From Neoscytalidium dimidiatum (Eukaryota; Ascomycota; Dothideomycetes; Botryosphaeriales; Botryosphaeriaceae), in assembly GCA_037367355.1 (NCBI GenBank), contig CM074701.1:558001-622000 (forward strand): DNA of 64,000 bases, written 5' to 3'. Numbering within the stretch: the first letter of the stretch is position 1; each line of letters starts with the position of its first letter. Positions 47,402 through 58,126 of this stretch are shown here, piece by piece. The position numbers were made by a program, and so were the translations under genes. The notes under the pieces were generated by a model. That model was not told the origin of the DNA. It saw only the letters and a list, made by a program, of their open reading frames with translations, and made no database searches.

Positions 47402-48199
47402 ATGCCGGCTTCTCCTGTCTTGCCGGCGGGTGCATCCCCGGACGTCGAGCATAAGGTTAAATGCCCCTACCAAGAGAAACACACTATGCGATGCATAATT
47501 TTGGCTGCTTACAGCTGTATGTCTTATGACCCTTGGCGAAATCATGTAGTAAGCTTCGAAATAGAGCACTCGGGAGTGATTCAACCTTATCCACGACCCA
47601 TTCGGCGAAATTATCCCCACCACCAAGAAGACCTAGTGCCACAGCAAACGAGAATACGTAGGCTAGCATCACGCAAACGGCAAATCCAGTTTGGCACCCA
47701 AACAGGAGGAAGGTGGACGTCGACGCTGCACTACAGAAAGCCTTTCTCTCGGTCAATATGCCTGCAGGACCAAAGAAGAAAAGCCTGCGCAAATTTTTTG
47801 GGAATCCAACGGACGACACCATCGACAGCAGTAGAAAAAATTCTAGAAACTCGCCGTATGAGGCACACAGCTGCCAAGCCGCGCGGAGAAACTCCAACAC
47901 TTCGACCCCACACCGGTGACAGCCGCCGGGAAGCCTATTCTGTACCTGCATATGCATCTAAACGACCCGTGCCACTGGATGCGGCGCTGATCCATACCAC
48001 ACAGGCAGCCCTACAGCACCTTGAAGGCAGTGCTGCTCTACACCAAGGAGCCAAGAATGCGTTTCCCGTGTCACCAAACATCCACACCACTATGCCGAAC
48101 GCCGACTCAAGCAGGCGGCCTTACCAGGCAGTGCAGCTCTCTTCCACCCTTCAGCCAAACCAAAGCGAGCAGACGGAAAGCTGCCAGACGAAGATATAA
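47402..48199 (+). CDS. Doubtful hypothetical ORF
   Basis: A single open frame of 265 codons ending just before the promoter of the secreted-protein gene. The protein is basic and Gln/Thr/Ser-rich, with no domain, signal peptide or membrane segment. A shorter frame inside it (47758-47919, MPAGPKKKSLRKFFGNPTDD) also looks protein-like, and its sense could pass into the long frame after a one-base shift near 47918. I cannot decide between a real gene, a decayed gene and chance. Confidence 0.2.
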   Translation: MPASPVLPAGASPDVEHKVKCPYQEKHTMRCIILAAYSCMSYDPWRNHVVSFEIEHSGVIQPYPRPIRRNYPHHQEDLVPQQTRIRRLASRKRQIQFGTQTGGRWTSTLHYRKPFSRSICLQDQRRKACANFLGIQRTTPSTAVEKILETRRMRHTAAKPRGETPTLRPHTGDSRREAYSVPAYASKRPVPLDAALIHTTQAALQHLEGSAALHQGAKNAFPVSPNIHTTMPNADSSRRPYQAVQLSSTLQPNQSEQTESCQTKI

Positions 48200-48200
48200 A
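48195..48200 (+). promoter_or_regulatory. TATA box of the secreted-protein gene
   Basis: TATAAA 127 bases upstream of the start codon at 48327, followed by a C/A-rich 5' UTR-like stretch. This is a typical layout for inducible fungal genes. Confidence 0.5.
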
Positions 48201-48326
48201 GCAGCGCGGAAACGCCTCCCCGTCCCCATCATCAGCAAGCACTTCCTCCTCAACAAGAAGCTCCTCATTCAAATCCTCCACCCACTCCAAAAACAAGCAA
48301 CCGACCGAATCCCCAACCCCACCACA

Positions 48327-49082
48327 ATGAAGACCAGCACCGCCCTCATCGCCCTCGCCGCGGCTTTCACCACCACCACCACCACCACCACCACCACCGC
48401 GGCCCCGACCCCCGAGAAGGCCGAGCACGCCGCCGCCCTCCAGAAGCGCGTTATCGACCCCATCACCGCCGGAATCATCAGCGGCGCGGCCGTGACCGCC
48501 GTCGTCGGCACGGCCTCCGGTGTCGCGGTCGGGCAGATCAACAGCCTGCTGCCGGCGCTGGGCACGTGGGAGAAGGTGCGCGAGGAGTTCACGCAGAAGA
48601 CGGTGGCCGAGATGTGGAACAAGCGGCCCGGCGACGAGTACGCCGCCATCTGCTATGTAAGATTTTCATCAACCCCCTCCCCTCTCCAAAAAAAAAAAAG
48701 AATTTTACCTTCCCAGCGTCTCGAGGAATTCTTTTATTTGTCTTTCCCATGAAACTGATGCGGAGGTTTTGGCAGAACATGGACTACACGGTTTCGAAGC
48801 CCGACCAGGTTAGCGAGCTGGCCAGCGTGGAGGTCCGCTCGGGGCCCCTGAATGCGGATTACGATTGCTTCTTCCTGAAAGGGTGAGTTCTCTCTATTCG
48901 ATAGATTCTTTTTAGAAAGTGTTTATTTTTTTTTTTTTTGGAATGTGAGTGCTGACGACGTATGTAGCCCTGATGCTCGCTTCACGCCGAACGGCGATGG
49001 TGGCTTCATCAACTACGCTGCTCAGCACAACGATGCATACTGCACGTACGACGATGCCAGCGGTGAGATCTACTGCAAGTAG
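48327..49082 (+). CDS. Small secreted four-cysteine protein
   Basis: Secreted protein of unknown function, 183 aa from three exons (48327-48656, 48776-48882, 48968-49082). The N-terminus MKTSTALIALAAAF is a signal peptide, followed by ten consecutive Thr encoded by an ACC repeat (variable-length candidate). A Kex2-type site (LQKR, residues about 39-42) suggests removal of a propeptide. The mature part would start VIDPITAGIISGAAVTAVVG, a Gly/Ala/Val-rich hydrophobic segment. Downstream come four Cys in AAICYNMDY, YDCFFLKG, DAYCTY and IYCK, enough for two disulfides. No known domain is recognised. The combination (signal, propeptide, small size, paired Cys) is typical of fungal secreted proteins that act at the cell surface or on a host or competitor, but no activity can be claimed. 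Confidence 0.8.
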
Positions 49083-49768
49083 ACTCCCTTTGATTTTTTG
49101 GGATAAGGAACTTGAGTACCTGTAGGTTTCGGGCTAGATGATTAGAGTTTCAGAGCTGTACATATGAGTAGAAAGGCAGCGTCTGGACGCTAACCTTGTA
49201 AATACATGTCAGATTGCACACATTAAAATTTCCATCATGTTGCTACTCGAGTATTGAGAAGGAAATATTTATAAAGTGCAATATCTCCACATGACGTTTC
49301 CTTACTCTCGTTCCTGAAAAACTCAATGTGCAACCTCGTAGGGAATTGAAGCAACCATACTGACGCGGGCGTCGTCAGTATTTTGAGACATTCGCGTTCG
49401 GATGTTACTCAACTCCCCATACTAAGATCGTCTCCCCCCGTCCCGAATTACCAGTACGCCGTTAGGCATGTTCACGGGTTCTGCTATCCTTTTGCTGATT
49501 TCATAAGAAATTTATGTCATTTGTCTATGTTGCTGGAAACCAAAGCAACTTTGTACGCGCTGATGACATGAAACCACAACGCTATGTATGTACCCACATT
49601 AACATTCCATCAATCATACACATCCTCATTACGGGCGCTGAGGTCAATGCAAAGAACAGGTCAGCGCCTTCGACAAGGCCGCTGCTCATCACTTTCGCCA
49701 GTGAATCTGCGTTGCGATACGGTCGCCGGTCATCAAAACCCGACGCCACGCACATCGCCTCAGCAAAT
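49083..49768. other. Convergent 3' flanks with fold-back copy E
   Basis: Between the 3' ends of the secreted-protein gene and the aspartic protease gene. It holds fold-back element copy E (49346-49412). No gene is supported. Confidence 0.45.
49346..49412. repeat. Fold-back element, copy E (diverged)
   Basis: A 67-bp element with left end TTGAAGCAACCATACTGACG and right end CGCGTTCGGATGTTACTCAA (49393-49412). The ends still match the family consensus, although pairing is imperfect. It also contains a competing perfect 9-bp hairpin (ATACTGACG / CGTCAGTAT) at 49357-49381. Confidence 0.55.
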
Positions 49769-51354
49769 TTAAGACGATCCGGAAGGAACCGAGACGTTCT
49801 GCTCAGCCTCCTTGCGCTGCACGGCGCCGAAGCGCTTGTTGCCTTGGTCGAAGATCTGCGCGGGGTGGCGTGTCAGCACTCTAATCTCACTCTGCACCAG
49901 CACCGCGCGGAGAGAAAAAGACTTACGGCATAAATGCCCTTCAAGAAGGTATCTCCGAGAATGTCGAAAGTCTATTAAAATATATTTTTTTTAGCTTCCA
50001 TTCGCGGCTAAATAATGACAGGAGTTGATACTCACCATATCGCCACGGCTCTGGATGCCGCCGTACACGAAGCCGTTCCCGGCATCCGCGAACGCCAGAT
50101 CTTCCTTCTGAACGGTGAACTGCTTATCACCAACGGCGAAGGTGACGACGGGCAGCTGATCAGCGGTCGTGCTGCTGGGGAAGACGTAGCCTTGTTGGTT
50201 GTTGTCGTACTTGCTGCCGGGGATGGCCTTGTAGATGGCCTCGACGGTTTGGTCGTCGACGAGCGCGAGCGTGGTGCCGGTGTCGGCGATGGCCGTGTTG
50301 CCGCTGCGGGTGATGGTCTGGCCGTTGACGGAGGCGGACGTGGACTGGAATTGCCAGAAACCCTGGGAATTGTCGATGTCGACGTAGTAGGGCTCATCGA
50401 CGCCGGCGGCCTTGAGGACGTCCTGGTCAATGTAGCCGAAGGTGTAGAACGACTCGCCTTTGTCGGCCTCGTTCGTGTCCTTGGTGCTGCCTAGGTACGC
50501 AGTGAAGAGCTCGGCGTCTTTGGGGATGTCCTGCTGGTCGATCATGTTCTCGATGGGCGTCTTGACGGGCGTCGGCTTGACCGTGTTGATGGAGCCCCAC
50601 GCGAGCCCGAGCAGGCCGTCGCCTGAACCCTGAATGAACTGGTCGGAGAGCTTCTTGGCCAGCTCGATGGCCTGGTTCTCGACCGTCAGGCCACCGAGCG
50701 TGATGTTGTCGGTGCCCACGGTACCCGACGCGCTGGACTGGTCGCCGTACTGGATCTGCCACGTGCTGTTATCCTGACTCTTGAAGGTGCTGGACTTGGA
50801 CGGGTCGAAGACGGTGTGGCCGGAGGACGACCCCTGTGACTGCACGTTGGATGGCAGCTCTGTCGACCACACCCACAGATCGGCAGAGCCGGTATCGAAG
50901 TCCAGCTTCAGTTTCTGTGCTGGTGTGCCGATGCCCACTTCGCATAGGTACAAGGAGTCGTTCTGGATGTCCTCGGCTGGCACCTCGCCCGAGTTGCCCG
51001 CGGCGTCGAGCTTCTTCTGGAGAACATGCTTCTGCACGCGGGCGTGGCCGCCAAGCGCTTTAGCAGCGCCGAACTTGCCCTGTTGGTGGATCTTGTTGGA
51101 GACAAAGTAGGGGCCCTCCTTGGTTGGGCCGATGCCATCTACTTGACATTAGTGGCTGGTGAAGAGTACGCGGTAATTGCAGCGTTGATTGTGCAAATAA
51201 AAAAAACAGTTTTTAGGAGGTGGACTAGTGTTCCGAGTAGCAGAAGAGAAATGCACGTACACTTGTGCAGAGCGTAGGCGTAGGACTTGATGCCACTGGC
51301 CTTGTAGTTCTTGTTCGTGATGATGGGGATGCGGGTAAAGCCTCTGCTCGCCAT
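49769..51354 (-). CDS. Pepsin-like aspartic protease (A1 family)
   Basis: Aspartic peptidase of 442 aa with the two catalytic motifs DFDTGSADLW and AIADTGTTLAL. Four exons on the minus strand: 51354-51261, 51138-50036, 49971-49927 and 49855-49769. Splices join ALHKY to GIGPTKEGPYF, GDM to TFDILGDTFLKGIYA, and then IFDQGNKRFGAVQ, all standard for the family. The 15-codon third exon carries the conserved ILGDTFLKG and would be easily missed. The N-terminus (MASRGFTRIPIITNKNYKAS) has no signal peptide. It resembles a Pezizomycotina subgroup whose members start the same way and may be intracellular or secreted unconventionally. The propeptide probably ends before QNDSLYLCEVGIGTPAQ. Confidence 0.92.
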
Positions 51355-53738
51355 GTTTGCTGTTCTTTTGGGTTTCTTTGCTATATGTTGTTTGTTCAAT
51401 GCGCGGTGAAGCTCAGGCAAAGTTGCTGTCCTGAGGGCTAGGATGGGAAAATGGAGAAGGGGAGATTGTAGCAATCATGAGCAGAGAAGGAGAGGCGGTG
51501 GTTATTTATGCAGCTCGGGCGGGCTTACCCTTGCGTGCTACGGCAACCTACTCGTGGCATGGGCTTGCTCGATGCCCTTGCAGGCAGGTAGTAGGCGGCG
51601 GCGGCGGCATGCGCGTCCCACAGACTGCCATGACGCAAGACTCGTCAAGCTTCGGTGCCCAGCTCTGGCGGCAGTGGCAGCGTGTGAATCAAGCATCGGG
51701 GCCCTGCATTGACGCACGCCCCGTGACGATCCACCACCACAGCAGTGGGCGAATGGGGCGAAAGCGCTGGCACGGGGTCACAGCCGACTGGGCGATCGCA
51801 TCGATGCGGTAGCGTTGGCCCTGGGGGGTTGGAAAAGGTGCCTGAAACGCGCTCAACAACGATGGCGTGGCGGCTGTGTGTCGTGAGCGAGCTGGCAGGC
51901 TCACAGGCTGTCCCACCAACGCCCCATCGTCCGGCGCAGCTGGTTGGTCCGATGGCGATGAGGTACCCGGCGATGGCTATTGCAGCTGCAGGGCCTCCGA
52001 CGTCGTCATGCCTCATGTCCTCAGGCGGCCAAAGCTCCTAGAGATAGGTACTGCTGCTGCATGAGCACGGAGTACTGGTAGAGTACCGGTACTTCTCCTC
52101 CTCCTCCCACTCCATCCCCCGGGAGCTTCGGCAGCGAACAAGCGGGCGTGATGGCTGCACACGCACCGTGTCCAGCGACGTCATTATTCGGCACCTTGGT
52201 CCCCGGCTACCGCAAGCTACCCTGTACGCTCGCCAGCGCCACAAAATGTGCCCGCCCGGGGTAGTTCTCGCTGCTGCAGGAGACTAGTCGTGGAATCGTG
52301 ATGGAGGGGGAAAAGCAAGCTGACGATGGAGCCGGGGTTGGATGATGGGTCCACAGCCATCCGAGACCAGATGGCGTGAATCCGAGTCGTCCGCCATGGA
52401 GAATGCCTACAGCTTGCAAGGGCTTGAGCGCCAGCGGCCGGGGTTGTGATAAGGCGATACCGCATCTGGTTCAGGCGTGGGCATCTCTCGAAACCCCAAC
52501 AGGCCGAGAAGCCAGCAAGAAGGGCCGGTCCGCGCGTCGGGGAAGGAGAAGGCGTGCGGAGTTGCCGTCTAACAGGAAGGGCTTCGCTGCCCTTGACGCT
52601 CCACTATTCTTGGAACGACGGTTAAGCCGCTCGCGCAATAAGGGGAATTACTGCTGATGCATATGCTGATTGTTCTTACACTAGATGTGCTGTCATCGCT
52701 TTGTCTCCCTCCATTGGGTCATCGACACCCGAGTCATCTGCCATCGCGCTTTTGTAGCTCAAATTTAGCAACGACACTGGCTGGGCGATCCTGCTTAATC
52801 CCTGCCTCATCACCCAATAGCCCTCCGGCAACCTCGTCGGTAGCGACGCTATAGGCAGATGAAGACAAGCATCGTGCCAAGTATCTCTTCCCCAGGGGCG
52901 ATGATGTGGTGTCGTGTCGCGAGACAACCGTGGGTGCAGCCAGCAGGTTTTTATCCGGCTCATCGGATTCCATGTCGTCAAAGAAACAAAAGATAAGGCG
53001 TCGTTTGATGCTACTTTTGCGTTGCGTTGCACAGCATGGTGGCTGATCTGCTGTGCACCGTCGCCAATCGCCTTGCTCTATGTGGCGAGCTTGCATCATG
53101 CTCTATTCATCGCATTGCACTCAAACAAGTTGTGCTCAACTCTGTGCTTCTTTTTCTGTACACGTATCCTGCACCGCCGATGCAGAAGCCGCTTCTAGTA
53201 ACCACGCAACCTGGGAGTTCACATTACACAGCCTACCACGGCCGATTCCTGAGCTCATCTTGAGTCAGTAACTGCTCTCTGTCGAGCACCCACTTCGTGT
53301 TCGGGTAGAAGTAGCAGTCGGTCTTGAAACAAAGAGCGGAGCCTTCTCCTACACCGCTCAGCTGTAGGGAATGCGGATGTGCTTCAAGCAGCATCCGCGT
53401 CTGCCGATCACCCCGGCATCCCGACAACTACCCGTCCACAGATATGCCCGCCACTTCTTGGACCGCGGTTTGGCATTCTGTGGCTGTGCAATATCCGGTC
53501 ATTACCGGGATTTATTCACATCATGAACTGAATGTAACCTGGCGTAGTAGTGAATACGCCTAACCGTTGATGTGTGGTATGCTAAGCCGGGCAATGCTAT
53601 CCGTCCGTCTAGAATATCGAACCGCCGCCAGACCGCCCAATGCATGTTATCCTGAAGAATCCAATCATCAAAAGAACCGTTTCCCCGTGTCCCCGTTCAC
53701 CTTCGCTACATTGTAGTCAACCACCCGTTTCTAGTTCC
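51355..53738. other. Long intergenic region, no gene seen
   Basis: 2.4 kb between the aspartic protease start and the 3' end of the zinc-knuckle gene. GC-rich in the first kilobase. Open frames of up to 123 codons overlap on both strands, with no recognisable domain and no matching splice sites. The 200 bases next to 51354 probably hold the protease promoter. Confidence 0.4.
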
Positions 53739-56282
53739 TCATTTCCTTCCGTTCCTGTTGTTGCGTGATCTCTTGGACGGACCTCCTCCTTGCTGTTGCT
53801 GTTGCTGTTGCTGCCGGGGTGCCACCGGCATCTGGTTGACACCTGAGCCCCCACCTCCACCACCACCACCTCCACCACCACGTCCGCGACTGCGACCACG
53901 GCCGCCTCCATGTCCACCACGCGGCGGCGGCGGCGGCGGCGGTGGAGGTGGAGGAGGTTCGTCTGGAAGCGGAGGTTGCCAGCCTCGAGCAATGGGCTCG
54001 AATTGATTGCTGTTCGGACGATACTCATCGTAACCATTATTGCCGCCACTCCTGTCATTTTTCTGCGAAAAGCGGCCGCCACGGCTACCTGCGCTGGTGT
54101 TGATGCGGATGTTGCTGCGAGAGGGACCATTATTGCTGTTGTTGCTGCGCTTGTTGCGATAAAAGTTGTCAATGTCTCCGTCATCGTCGCTGGAGGTGAA
54201 GTAGGTGTGCTGGTTCTGCGCACGACCTTTGATGGACATGCCTTGGCCGCTATGACCATTCTGCCTGAGCTCCGCTGCGGCAGCTGCGGGGTCGAGAAGA
54301 TATTTGTTCGCTTCCTTGGCGGAGAATGTATCGCAATTGACGGTAACTTTCCGAGGTCTCATGGGGCAGTCATCACCCCAATGCATGTGAGAGCCGCATT
54401 GATAGCATGACACGGTCATCCTCGGTACTTTGTTGAGATTCGGGATCTTATCAGGGTTGAAGGTGCGCCAGAGGAGAGAGCATTGCTCTTCAACGTGACC
54501 AGGCTGATTACACATGTCGCAGAAAAAGCCATCTGCAGCTGTGCGTGCGAGCTTTGATGGGCACCTGTCCTTGGTATGACCCCTCTCGCGGCATTTGGTG
54601 CATTTCGCAACCATGGGGCAGTTGTTCGTGAAGTGTTGGTCAACAGCCTTGCAATGTTGGCATGTCCGGGAAGGGCAACTCTCTTGCATGTGTCCTGGCT
54701 CAGCGCAGGTGAGACAGTGGACAGGATCGTCATCACTGGAAGAACCGAAATAGCGGGTTTGAAGTTGGCGCTCCCCTTCGGAGAGTTGCGACAAGTGGGT
54801 CCGTATTGGAGCGTTGGATATGGGAGTGGGGTCGTTGATTTGTGCAGGTGGTGAGGGTGGAGAGTATTCAGCTTCCTCGTCAGATATCTCACCCTCCTCT
54901 CCGGAGCTTGCGGCATTATCCTTGTCTCGGGTCTCGCTTGCGGGGGTGGAGGGTTTCGTGGAAGGTGCACTGGCTGCTTTGGATGTAGCCTGCGATTGAA
55001 ACTGCGAAGTCTCCTGTGCCTGGAGTAGAGAGGGCTCTACTCCGTTCTGCAAATGGTCGAAGGCATATTGAGGATCTGCTTTGACGACCCCAGCTCCAAT
55101 ATCCTGCTTAATGGCTTTGTTGAGAATCTTCCTTGGCTTCTTCGGGTTGAAGCCTTCGTATTCCTCGGGGCCCATTTTGCCCGATTCCAGTAGTGCCCTC
55201 ACGTAAGTGACTAGGCCCTCATGAAGCGACGCGGCAACGCCGCGAGTTATCTTCACCTTCAAGTTGTTTTTGAACTGGAGACCTTTGCTTTGATCTACGG
55301 CAAGCACATTGAAGACAAAGGTCTCCTTTTTGCCGTCGCCCTTTTGGGTGAACTCGACCGGCGATGCTGCAAGGCAACTCTTCAGGTCGTCGATTTGCTC
55401 CTGCTTGCGGTAGACCACCAATTGGTTGAAATTCGTCGAGGTAGGATGCTGATCATGATACATAGCCAGGAGACCAATCGGACAGTTAGCTCCAATGATG
55501 GTCGCTAGACTATTGCGGATAGTCTCCTTGTTTATAGCATTAACGATTTTGTCTGGGTTCTTCTTGTCTGGAATCTGGGGAATAGCCATCGTGACAATGG
55601 TAGCCGCCACATTTTGGCCGTAAAAGCCCTTCTGGACAGTCCAGTAACCACCGATACCGTTCTTCAGGATCCGGAGTGCTCTGTCTCCTTCGAACTGGCG
55701 GATGAGCTTGTTCTGTAACTTCGTCAAGGTAATAGGACCAGCTTCAACGGTTGGGGAGGTTTGCGCAACTGAGTCTTGACCAGCCCTATCACTGGGGTCA
55801 CTCGACTTCTCCTTCTCGCCGTCTTCACGCTCGTCATCACTGCTAAGGCCATTTGATGACGCATCGTCATTCCCGGCGGCAAAGTCATCGTCGTCCGCAG
55901 GTAGGGCAATGAAATCTTCAGCCTCGGGTGGCGGCAATGCCGGCTTCGCCGATGTCGGTGGTACAGAAACCTCAGCCTTCTCTTGTGCAGTACTAAGCTG
56001 ATCAACCTTCACGGCGGTCTCGGACTCAGTAGCCATATGAGGATAACCCAGGTCCAGCTGGGATGGCTCGTCTGGGCGTTCACGTGAAACGTCTTCTTGG
56101 GGATCCAGTGAGGGTGAGTAGTCGCTGTCATCGTCGTCCAGCTTCATCTTCTTATCCGGGGTCGGCACGGATTCTTCGGTCTGCGCATCCTGGAGTTCGC
56201 GCTGACGCTTGCGACCCACGGTCGCGGTTCGGGAGTCGTCTTCCTCCATGGTGGGTGGGAAAATGCCGTCGCCACGCGTCAA
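53739..56282 (-). CDS. Zinc-knuckle (CCHC) RNA-binding protein, Air1/2-like
   Basis: Single-exon protein of up to 847 aa; the second Met (56249, MEEDDSRTATVGRKRQ) is an equally good start, 836 aa. The centre carries five CCHC zinc knuckles at about residues 535-660 (CLTCAEPGHMQESC, CQHCKAVDQHFTNNC, CTKCRERGHTKDRC, CDMCNQPGHVEEQC, CYQCGSHMHWGDDC). This is the arrangement of Air1/Air2 in the TRAMP nuclear RNA surveillance complex. Unlike yeast Air proteins (about 350 aa), it has a long N-terminal region. That region contains a compact-looking segment of about 200 aa (LTKLQNKLIRQFEGDRALRI through KKPRKILNKAIKQDIG) that I do not recognise. The C-terminus is a Pro run, then Gly/Arg-Gly and Gln repeats, typical of RNA-binding low-complexity tails. 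Divergent from the NOP13-like gene. Confidence 0.85.
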   Translation of the reverse strand: MTRGDGIFPPTMEEDDSRTATVGRKRQRELQDAQTEESVPTPDKKMKLDDDDSDYSPSLDPQEDVSRERPDEPSQLDLGYPHMATESETAVKVDQLSTAQEKAEVSVPPTSAKPALPPPEAEDFIALPADDDDFAAGNDDASSNGLSSDDEREDGEKEKSSDPSDRAGQDSVAQTSPTVEAGPITLTKLQNKLIRQFEGDRALRILKNGIGGYWTVQKGFYGQNVAATIVTMAIPQIPDKKNPDKIVNAINKETIRNSLATIIGANCPIGLLAMYHDQHPTSTNFNQLVVYRKQEQIDDLKSCLAASPVEFTQKGDGKKETFVFNVLAVDQSKGLQFKNNLKVKITRGVAASLHEGLVTYVRALLESGKMGPEEYEGFNPKKPRKILNKAIKQDIGAGVVKADPQYAFDHLQNGVEPSLLQAQETSQFQSQATSKAASAPSTKPSTPASETRDKDNAASSGEEGEISDEEAEYSPPSPPAQINDPTPISNAPIRTHLSQLSEGERQLQTRYFGSSSDDDPVHCLTCAEPGHMQESCPSRTCQHCKAVDQHFTNNCPMVAKCTKCRERGHTKDRCPSKLARTAADGFFCDMCNQPGHVEEQCSLLWRTFNPDKIPNLNKVPRMTVSCYQCGSHMHWGDDCPMRPRKVTVNCDTFSAKEANKYLLDPAAAAAELRQNGHSGQGMSIKGRAQNQHTYFTSSDDDGDIDNFYRNKRSNNSNNGPSRSNIRINTSAGSRGGRFSQKNDRSGGNNGYDEYRPNSNQFEPIARGWQPPLPDEPPPPPPPPPPPPRGGHGGGRGRSRGRGGGGGGGGGGGSGVNQMPVAPRQQQQQQQQGGGPSKRSRNNRNGRK

Positions 56283-56559
56283 CTCAATTTCAACACGTGG
56301 CGCGACACCGAAAGACGCAAGCCCTGGCGACTTTCTGCCTGGAAAGACTGGAGCTGCTCTTAACGGAAGATGAGGTTGAGAGTTGGTGGATAAGAAGCGC
56401 CGTAAGTCTGAAGGTGTTGAGGGACGGAACGCGCCGGCAGAATATCGGCCGTACTTTTTTATGAATTTTCAGAAAAAAAAAGTTGCCGACGATCATTGCA
56501 CAGCTCACTGCTCGCGCCTACCTACGCAAACCTCAGCCTCCGTCCGCACGCAAAATACA
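56283..56559. promoter_or_regulatory. Divergent promoter, zinc-knuckle gene / NOP13-like gene
   Basis: Only 277 bp separate the two start codons, so the two nuclear RNA-processing genes probably share control elements. No specific factor site is identified with confidence. Confidence 0.4.
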
Positions 56560-57954
56560 ATGGCCTCAACAACGGCCGTTGAGGTCTCCATGAAGGAGAA
56601 GAAGAAGGAAAAGAAAGAAAAGAAGGAGAAAAAGGACCGGAAAGAAAAGAAATCCAAGCCCGAATCCGAGACGCCCGCCGAGGAGCCCACAGAAGAGCCC
56701 AAGCCCGCCAAAGACTCCTCCTCCAAGAAGCGCAAGCGCTCCGCCCTCCCCGAAGATGGCGAGCTAGAAGTCGACATCACCGCGCCCGAGCCCCTCTCCA
56801 AGCGCGAGCAGCGTCTCGCCAAGAAGGGCAAGCTCGACCCCTCCACCAAAGCTTCGAAAGCCCCCAAACCCGCCGCATCCTCCGCCGAACCCGACTCGGA
56901 TTCAGATAAGGAAGAGGACGCTGAGGGAGATGAGGCCGCGAAGAAGGATAACAAAGCGAAGAAAGCGAAGAAGGAGAAGTCTCCACACGGCATCTGGATC
57001 GGCAACCTGCCGTGGACGTCAACGCGTGACACCCTGCGCCAGTTCTTCGCCGACCGTGCGGGAATCGCCAGCGAGCGCATCACGCGTATCCACATGCCAC
57101 CGCCGGATAAGAGCGCGGTCGCGAATATGCGCATCAAGCCGCACAACAAGGGCTTCGCCTACGTTGACTTCGACGGGCCGGACGCCGTGCAAGCGGCGAT
57201 CGAGGCGTCCGAGACCCTGATTAGCGGTCGCGCGGTGCTGATCAAGGACGCAAGCAACTTCGATGGCAGGCCGCAACAGAAGAAGGAGGAGGATGGGGAA
57301 GGACAAGGGAAGGATGAGGGACGCAAGAAGTTCAGCAAGACGGAGGCGGTGCTGATAGGCGGAGGGAAGGAGCCGAGCAAGCGCGTGTTTGTGGGCAATT
57401 TGAGCTTCGAGGTTACCAAGGAGGACTTGATCGCGCACTACAGCAAGTGCGGAGAAGTCGTAGACGTGCATATCGCCACGTTCCAGGATACTGGCAAGTG
57501 CAAGGGCTATGCCTGGGTTACGTTTGAGGAGCTGGATGCTGCCGCTGCAGCAGTGGCAGGATATACCATGATCCCCGCGGATGATGAAAGTGATGAAGAA
57601 GTGGAGGACGCGGACAATGCGGATGGCGTTGAGAAGAAGAGGAAAAAGAAGAAGGCGCGCAAGTGGTATGTCAACAGGATGGACGGCAGGGAGCTGCGCG
57701 TGGAATTCGCGGAAGACGCGACTACAAGATATAAAAAGCGGTTCGGTAAGGAGAAGGAAGGGGGCAATGCAGATGCTGGTGGCGAAGAGTTCGGTGAAGT
57801 TGATGCAACAAAGCACCAGCCCAGGCACAAGGGAAAGAAAGAGGCCCGTAAAGTCGATGCACGCACTATCAAGCCTGGAGCAGCGCTGGCGAATGCACCC
57901 AGAGCGTCTGGTGCGATCGTGGAAGGGACGGGCAAGAAGATCACGTTTGAATGA
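56560..57954 (+). CDS. NOP13: Nucleolar RNA-binding protein, Nop13-like (two RRMs)
   Basis: Single-exon protein of 464 aa with two RNA recognition motifs, matching yeast Nop13 of 90S pre-ribosomes. The first 130 residues are Lys/Glu-rich (runs of KKEKK) and end with an acidic stretch (DSDSDKEEDAEGDE). RRM1 starts HGIWIGNLPWTSTRDTLRQF with RNP1 NKGFAYVDF. RRM2 starts KRVFVGNLSFEVTKEDLIAH with RNP1 CKGYAWVTF. RRM2 holds an acidic insertion (DDESDEEVEDADNADG) before KWYVNRMDGRELRVEF. The frame is open 59 codons upstream of this ATG, but that extension covers the divergent promoter and lacks family similarity, so I use the ATG at 56560. Confidence 0.92.
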   Translation: MASTTAVEVSMKEKKKEKKEKKEKKDRKEKKSKPESETPAEEPTEEPKPAKDSSSKKRKRSALPEDGELEVDITAPEPLSKREQRLAKKGKLDPSTKASKAPKPAASSAEPDSDSDKEEDAEGDEAAKKDNKAKKAKKEKSPHGIWIGNLPWTSTRDTLRQFFADRAGIASERITRIHMPPPDKSAVANMRIKPHNKGFAYVDFDGPDAVQAAIEASETLISGRAVLIKDASNFDGRPQQKKEEDGEGQGKDEGRKKFSKTEAVLIGGGKEPSKRVFVGNLSFEVTKEDLIAHYSKCGEVVDVHIATFQDTGKCKGYAWVTFEELDAAAAAVAGYTMIPADDESDEEVEDADNADGVEKKRKKKKARKWYVNRMDGRELRVEFAEDATTRYKKRFGKEKEGGNADAGGEEFGEVDATKHQPRHKGKKEARKVDARTIKPGAALANAPRASGAIVEGTGKKITFE

Positions 57955-58126
57955 TAGTCTAGAAGGTCTCAAGAATATCAGTAATATTTACGGCTGCAAT
58001 GATACTTCCGCTCTGGCCCAGGATCGCAATATCCTGCGCTTGCTCATCTTCTTTTAAGAAGGGTTACCCTGAATATACGTCTAGAACGCAACACAAAACC
58101 ACCATGAAAACCGGCACGCCCTTCCT

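Noticed and set aside
47484..47957. Hydrophobic 157-codon minus-strand frame
   Set aside because: It resembles membrane protein composition in places, but there is no recognisable family, and plus-strand sense overlaps it. Support too weak to list as a gene.
56383..56559. N-terminal extension of the NOP13-like frame
   Set aside because: The 59 extra codons use a non-ATG start, cover the divergent promoter and lack similarity to the family.
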